64,000 nucleotides of DNA from Aquilaria yunnanensis. Taxonomy: Eukaryota > Streptophyta > Magnoliopsida > Malvales > Thymelaeaceae. Below, in pieces: positions 57,786-64,000 of this stretch. Positions within the stretch are counted from its first letter, which is position 1. The number at the start of each line of letters is the position of its first letter. The notes beneath the pieces are model-generated. The model ran no database searches and was not told the origin of the DNA. It saw only the letters and a list, made by a program, of their open reading frames with translations. The position numbers were made by a program, and so were the translations under genes. The stretch covers positions 78,026,001 to 78,090,000 of the forward strand of contig CM077599.1 of NCBI GenBank assembly GCA_039654915.1, given 5' to 3'.

Positions 57786-58159
57786 TATATATATATATAT
57801 ATAATTTTTAATGTGTATGTATATGAAATAATTACTATGTTTGGAAGTTAATTAGTTCACTTTTTTTAGTTGAAGAATAAATGAAAATATTTATGTTTGG
57901 AATTTAAATTTATGGATTTAATGTATATGGTCAGATTGAATCTCCCAAATTTATTAATATTATTATCATTTTTGTAATATCATGCAATAATTTTTGGACG
58001 GAAAAAAATTGATATATTCATTTCAACGACGCAGGTAATTAGATACGTGATGATTAAATTTGATAAATTTAATATTTTTCAGTCCAAAACACAAATGCAT
58101 TCAAAGTTATATTACGACTTCAAATAAAACACGCAGATGTTTTGAACAATTACACTTAA

Positions 58160-61100
58160 TCAAACATCCACGCCTTCATCTGACTCTAAACTATCCAATG
58201 ATGTCTCGTCATCTGATGTATCCCCATCGGCTTGTGTGACCTCAATTGTCTGATCTATGTCTTGCACAATTTTAGGATAACACGTGAAATCGACAAGTAT
58301 GTTAATCTCATCGAGGGCAATGCCATCAGTTGTTACTATTGGTATTTCACTTGAAATCACTTCTTGGAAGTGCTCATCTGTGGTTTGTAACTCACGTGTT
58401 TGCTCATCATACATTTCCTTATTGTCCTCAGACCAATCACTAAAATTATTCAATGAACAATCGATGAAAGCTCGTGACTTCATCTTAACCATTGGGCACC
58501 ACTGATGAAGAGTCTTGTTAGGGTACTCACAATAGTAAACTTGTTGAGCCTGTGCTACAAAGATAAACGGTTCAGGTGGTGATAATCTAAACTTTAATTT
58601 AATGTCAACAACACCGGTATGTGCACAACTTCGAACACCACATGTCGGATCAAACCAAGTACATTTGAACAGCGTCATGACTTCATACCTACTCCCGTGG
58701 TACTCAATACGTATAATATCATGAATAAGGCCATAAAAATCATACCCACTGGATCCCCATGTCTCACCCTTCACGCAAACACCATAATTCTGTGTCGTTT
58801 TGTCTTTGCCATATGATTGTGTGTAGAAACAAAAACCATTCACAATATATCCATTGTATGAAGTGGCCACTTGAATAGGATCACAGGCTAATTGTACAAT
58901 ATGAGGATCTAATTTATCCTTGAAACGGTTAACTTGAAAATAGATAGTTAATATAATAACATAACTGCATAGTATATACAAACAGAACACAATTAGGTAC
59001 ATAAAAATTATCATGCCATGATACTCACGTATGATGAGAACCATTCGGTCAAATGTTCGTCTTAATAACTTTGTAATTCATTTTCATCTAATTAAGGAAA
59101 TCTTGTTGATATATAAGAGTCAAAGTGCCTGAAATGATAACTAGTCAATAATGAATTAAAATAATCTGCTTGATATAAAAACCCTCACAGTTGTTTACAT
59201 ATATGTCACCTGACAATTGGTATAATTTCATTGCAATTGCGCAAAGTGTAGATATGCATTTGATGTTTCTCAGTGGGATCAAGTAAGTGCTGTCGCCTGC
59301 GGTTAGGTATATTACGACATCTTATATTGAAGATAGATAATAATTGACCCTCAACATGAGCCACGGGAATATCAATATCATCAATTTGTGGGACCCTGTT
59401 TAACCGTGTAGAAATATTTACTTCAAAGTAATGGCTACAAAATGTAGACATTTCCTGGACCAAGTACGCTTCCACAATTGAACCTTCAATTGCAACTTTA
59501 TTTTTAGCCTTTCGCTTTAATGACCGCATTAGTCCACCAAGGTAAAAAGAATATAACAATTAATGACATATAATATGCGAAAATAATTGACATATAATAA
59601 ATGAAAATTATTGATAGAAATATGAATGCAAATCCAAAAATTACCTTTCAAATGGATACATCCATCAAAATTGAACTGGACGACACAACTTTGCCTCATG
59701 AGGGAGGTGGATGATAAGATGTTCCATCGAATCAAAAAAGGCAGGAGGGAATATCTTTTCTAACTTACATATGGTAACCACTATATTCTGCTCCAACTGT
59801 TATATGTCATCAAATCGAATCCTACTTGTGCATAATGTTTTGTAAAATGAGCAAAACTTAGAAATTGTCTCCCATATAGAACCTGACATATACCCACGTA
59901 ATGCAATAGAAAGCAACTTCTACATTAACACATGACAATCGTGGCTCTTGAAATTATAAAATGTACCGTCACTTAAGTTAGCCGTACGGCTCAAGTTCGA
60001 GGCATACCCATCAGGTATTTTTATCGTTCTCAGCCACAGAGTAACTTCTCTTATATGTTGACTCAACGTATAAGATGCTTTTGGTTTCACATATTTCCCC
60101 TTAATATTTCTTAAACGTAGTTCACGCTGTATATTTTTTAACTCCTCAAGTGAAAGGCGAGAATTCGAGTTATCTTTTATTTTCCCATGTATATCCATAA
60201 CAATATTAAAAATATTTTTGAAACAATTTTTTTCAATATGCATGATGTCCAAATTATGGCGAATTAGCAAATGCTTCAAGTACGGTAACTCCAAGAATAT
60301 ACATCGCTTTAACCAATTATGCCACTCTCCAAACCGTGCAACTCGATATTTATCATATGAATAGCCAAACGGATGAAATCAATACCCAACCAACATATCA
60401 TGAATTGCCTCACCTGACTTATATGGACTAGCGACAGCATTAACCTTCTTCCCTGAGATGAACGATGTTACATTTAAATGGAATGTGTGATTATGCGGTA
60501 AAAAAACCCTGTGACAATCAAACCAACATGGCTTTCTGCATTTTTTCAACATAAATGTGTCAATTTCATCCATGCAATATGGGCACACAAGCTTACCATG
60601 GGTACTCCAACCTGAAAGGTTTCCTAGTGTAGGAAATCATTAATTGTCCATAATAAACATGCCTTCATAACAAAATTTTGTTGTCGATAACTGTCCTATG
60701 TAACAACTCCTTCCGATCATAAAGTTTTGAGCTCTTCAATCAATGGTCCTAAAAATACATCAATGTTGCGTCCTAGTGCTCTAGGACCAGGAATTAGAAG
60801 ACTCATAAAAATGAAGGGGTTCTTTTATACACAGTTTTGGCGGAAGATTGTAAACAACTATAAAGATTGGCCATATCGTGTATGTTCCACCAACAACATT
60901 ATTCGGGTTAAATTCATCAGTTCATAATCTGAGCCTAACATTTCTAATTTCATCAGCGAATGATGGGAATGTTCGATTTATGTGATGCCACGCTTCAGAC
61001 TGACATGGATGACCCGTACTTCCATCATTGCATGATTTATTATAAGCATGCCAAGTCATGTGGGTCGCTGTTTTTGATAACATGTACAAGTGTTTCAACC

Positions 61101-62037
61101 TGCTGGCTATTGGTAGATATCGTAACAATTTTTTGGGAATCAACATCTTTCTTCCAGAGGTTACTATTTCTTTATATCTACTGCTCCCACATTCACGGTA
61201 ATGTGTTAATTTCTTATCTTCCCGATCGAATAGCATACAGTTATTCTCACAGGCATGAATTTTTATATATGGCAACCCAAGTCCTTTTGTGAGTTATTTT
61301 GCATCATATAGGGTGGATGGGAGTCTATTACTTTCAGGCAACATTTCTTTCATAAGCTCCAGTACTCCATCGGAACAACGATCAGTCATATTAAACTCAT
61401 TTTTGCAACTTAACAATTGGATCATTGCAGACAATCGTGTTTTTTTAGTGCATCCATTCTACAACGGTGCATTTGCATCATCTAACAAATTATAAAATTG
61501 TTGTGCGGTCAGATTAGGTAACCTCTCCCTCATTTCAAACACATCGAACACATTATCATTATTATCACTGGCATTATTAGCTTCTTCGACATCAGCATCG
61601 ATAAACTCTTCATCCACTAATATTCTTTCACTATTTTTAGATCTTACATTCGATGATAATGGACATATTGATTCACGTACCATCTGTTCATACCCATTTA
61701 CACTACTTAATTCACCACTTATCCCTCCATATAAGTGCGATGGAAAATAGCTACGGGCCACACTGAAATTGTGCAAATTGCTATCATATTGTTCATTATG
61801 ATAGTACTATATGTAATAGTTTGACGTAAATTCATATCGAAACAAATGCTCTCTCACTTTCGCTTCTATCCTATAAAATTTGTTATTACATTTGCGACAA
61901 GGGCATTTAATCATTTCTGACTCCTTTTCACTACATGCAAACTGTAAAAACTCATTAACACTAGCCATAAATCCAGAATTCATATACCCGTCTGTATCTG
62001 TCATTTGGTACATCCACTCACGTCCATTGCCAGCCAT
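58160..62037 (-). pseudogene. CACTA-2 TNP2 transposase with DUF4218 and DUF4216 parts, broken
   Basis: It starts at ATG 62037 (MAGNGREWMYQMTDTDGYM) and follows CACTA-1 throughout. Stops where CACTA-1 is open: TAG 61807 and TAG 61459 (both at a Trp codon) and TGA near 60922. Single-base indels lie near 60817 (+1) and 60638 (-1). It keeps sense codons at the CACTA-1 TGA sites (YRVARFGEWHNWL near 60340; SLKRKAKNK near 59510). The TAA in the DUF4218 region (59800-59802) is shared. Two splice acceptors are lost: GG instead of AG before ACTAATGCGG (59534), and CAA instead of CAG before the DUF4216 exon (58934). The DUF4216 exon (58933-58160) is still fully open and has the same length as in CACTA-1. 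Confidence 0.88.
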
Positions 62038-62213
62038 TTGTTTCCCTTGTAAAGTAAATAGTAAAAATCCTCAACATAAATACATAATAAATTCATTATA
62101 TTTCATATAATATAAATATAGTACAAAACTAAATGAATTACTTATATATTCATACATATATGTCAACTTTTCATAACTAAAATACCTACTCCATTAAGGT
62201 AAGGGCCCTACTC

Positions 62214-62443
62214 CATTGAAAATTGCATAAACAGTAAAGCATTTCAAGTGTTCCATTGTAGGAGCATATATGTAAATTTTGGCAGCATTTCCTTTCAGTT
62301 CCCGTTCACCGTGTTTCTTAACAATATCAACTTATTGAGAAACACCGATGGGAACAATTTAGGAAATAGTCTACTAAAATTCACAAACTGCTACTACAAA
62401 AGGAATACATTAATTGCAATACTGCTTATGCAACTTTCAACTA
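62214..62443. repeat. CACTA-2 ~230-bp foldback upstream of TNP2
   Basis: The left arm has TTGAAAATTGCATAAACAG, the right arm CTGCTTATGCAACTTTCAA, and the inner stem GTGTTTCTTA..TTGAGAAACAC. Position and length match 49114-49345 of CACTA-1. The outer stem carries C/G where CACTA-1 has T/A, in both arms. Confidence 0.8.
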
Positions 62444-62879
62444 TCCAACTTGGACAATCCATTATTATGTTAATCACAAATATAACTTAATCTAATACAT
62501 TTTGTTTCCCCATAATCTACATCGGACCAATATTATATTTGTCATCAACACAATCATGGGTGGAGAATCTAAGATATAATAAATAAATACTTATTATACA
62601 ACAACATGCTATCATATAAATCAGCTACCTAAAACAACATAACTATATCTTTTGAAAAACAAATAATTACCATTTAAATCACTAACCTCTAAATTATTTT
62701 GAAACACCCCGACTGAGTTGAGGAAGATGTTGAAACAGAAGTGAAAATAGATGTCGAAAGAGTAGCACAGATGAGCCAGAGAAGAGGAGATGGGTGGGTA
62801 TTTATAAGCAAAATCTGTAGCAAAATTGTAGGATATATATGAAAAGTCAAACTGCAAGACTGGTGTAGCAAATATATAG

Positions 62880-63268
62880 TAATTTACGTCAAAAAAACAT
62901 AGGAAAAGTAAACTATAGGAAAATCAAAGGAATAAATTTCCTTCATTTTTAATACGTCCATATCCTCGTTTATCTCAAAAGCGTAGAACAACATATTGCA
63001 AGAAAAGTGTCGGACAACATATCTGACGCTTTTCTTGCACATGTGGTCCTTACCTATTTAATTCGCATAAAAAGCGTCGGATGCTTTTGGCGCCATAATT
63101 TCCCACCATCCTATTTTGACAGATGTGCTACGGTTTTATCTGTCACACTTTTATTGAATGAAAAACCATCTGACATAATTTTTTGTCCAACGGTTTTCTT
63201 ACAAATAGTTTTTCTACGCTTTTCTCTGTAGGAAATTGACGTAGGAAATGCTCTTTATCCTTGTAGTG
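62880..63268. repeat. CACTA-2 5'-side subterminal repeats
   Basis: Words TAGGAAA, AAAGCGTAG, AAAGCGTCGGATG, GTGTCGGACA and TCTACGCTTTT in both orientations up to the terminal CTTGTAGTG, matching 49790-50273. Confidence 0.75.
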
Positions 63269-64000
63269 AATGTCGCCCATCAAGAATCATAAAATTGATC
63301 ACAAGTGACATTCATCGACTTTATCTGCTTCACCCAGTTAATGTTCTTGATTTGTTATTATTCATGTTCATTTTCGTGTTTCATATGGTTAGTTACATGC
63401 GTGAAACTTAACATTTAATTATTATTTCTGTTCTAACTCAAATTTTTAATTTGTTTGTAGTGTGTCCTTAACTCTTTTAAAATATTCGATTTTGGCCTTT
63501 TTTATTTTTTATAGAAATTGTTATCTTGGACGGAAGAATACCATGCCTGTATAGAATTGTAGGAAAAAAAAACAAATTTTAACCCACTTGAGGTTTCCCT
63601 TCGAAAAAGCTCTAAAACTTTGAAATCTAACAATTTGACCTCCACCTTTTGCCACATAAATTTTTTTTTCTAAATTTTAATTAGCTTTCATGGTTTGATA
63701 GCTTTTTTCATCTTTTTATTAACCAATTTTTATAAATTTATCCTCGAAGATTTGGGTTTTAAAATTTCAAATCTGTATCTATGAAATTCCACAAAAATTT
63801 TGAAGAAATGATATAAGAGAAAGTTAAAGAGGATGCAAAACTATCAAATGATGAAAGCCAATTAGAATTCTGGAAATTTGTTTTCTTCAGGAATGGTGGC
63901 ACCATTGCGTGGATGAGTTTTACAGTGGCGGTGCCACCATGTCGGAAATTTTTTTCCAAAATTTTAATTGAACTTCACAACTTGATAGGTTTCTCTATCC
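63269..64000. other. AT-rich spacer without a recognisable gene
   Basis: No domain, repeat or element end was identified between CACTA-2 and the window edge. GGTGGCACCATTGCGTGG (about 63895) and its near-inverse GGCGGTGCCACCATG (about 63925) form a short imperfect inverted repeat. Confidence 0.3.

Larger units (their letters stand above)
54011..63268. mobile_element. CACTA-2: CACTA (En/Spm) transposon, 9.3 kb, TSD AAT, decayed sister of CACTA-1
   Basis: The ends are CACTACAAGAAAA (54011) and CTTGTAGTG (63268), with perfect 3-bp TSD AAT at 54008-54010 and 63269-63271. Gene order, exon layout, repeat blocks and the upstream foldback match CACTA-1 along the whole length, so the two are members of one family in the same orientation. 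The different TSDs show two separate insertions, not a segmental duplication. Many small indels and stops make it the older or faster-decayed copy. Confidence 0.95.

Overview
The window looks like nuclear DNA of a flowering plant, most likely a eudicot. It is AT-rich, its genes have GT..AG introns, and most of it is transposable elements of plant type: CACTA (En/Spm), Mutator-like (MULE), hAT, Stowaway, L1-type LINE and long solo LTRs. I cannot name the species. No rRNA, CRISPR or bacterial feature is visible, and no clearly intact mobile element is present.

Layout. 1-7.9 kb: a non-autonomous MULE-like element (166-4029) split by a solo LTR (945-3374), followed by a 3.8-kb solo LTR (4046-7882). 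7.98-12.16 kb: a minus-strand host gene of about nine exons whose 3' half is tandemly repeated coiled-coil exons; it lies between the LTR and a transposon. 12.33-20.5 kb: a 'Russian doll'. A ~350-bp foldback MITE is split by a 7.8-kb MULE carrying a decayed mudrA-type transposase and a GRF zinc-finger ORF, and the transposase is itself split by a solo LTR (15444-17925). Every one of these insertions keeps its target-site duplication (TSD). 21.1-26.3 kb: a decayed array of ~1.1-1.5-kb AT-rich repeats. 26.5-27.9 kb: a tRNA-like relic and the C-terminal domains of a LINE reverse transcriptase. 29.2-29.5 kb: a small conserved gene, probably a mitochondrial complex I subunit. 29.8-32.5 kb: an L1-type LINE 3' part split by a 1.8-kb unknown element. 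34.4-38.9 kb: a cluster of MITEs, including two Stowaway copies and a hAT element with a perfect 8-bp TSD. 39.0-39.2 kb: a possible very small gene with a TATA box.

40.2-50.3 kb and 54.0-63.3 kb hold two related CACTA elements in the same orientation. Each has CACTACAAGAAAA-type ends, its own perfect 3-bp TSD (ATG, AAT), a multi-exon Transposase_24 (TnpA-like) gene and a multi-exon TNP2 transposase gene with C-terminal DUF4218 and DUF4216 exons. Both copies carry stop codons and splice-site losses, mostly at different places, so each shows what the other has lost. Three features stand out. A second block of terminal-type repeats lies inside each element, upstream of the TnpA-like gene. A ~230-bp foldback upstream of TNP2 is kept in both copies with matching changes in both arms. 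A stop codon in the DUF4218 region is shared by both copies.

The likely living host genes are the coiled-coil-repeat gene, the complex I subunit gene and perhaps the 49-residue ORF. All exon calls are by eye from splice consensus and frame, and transposon family calls are by motif; no alignment or database search was run.
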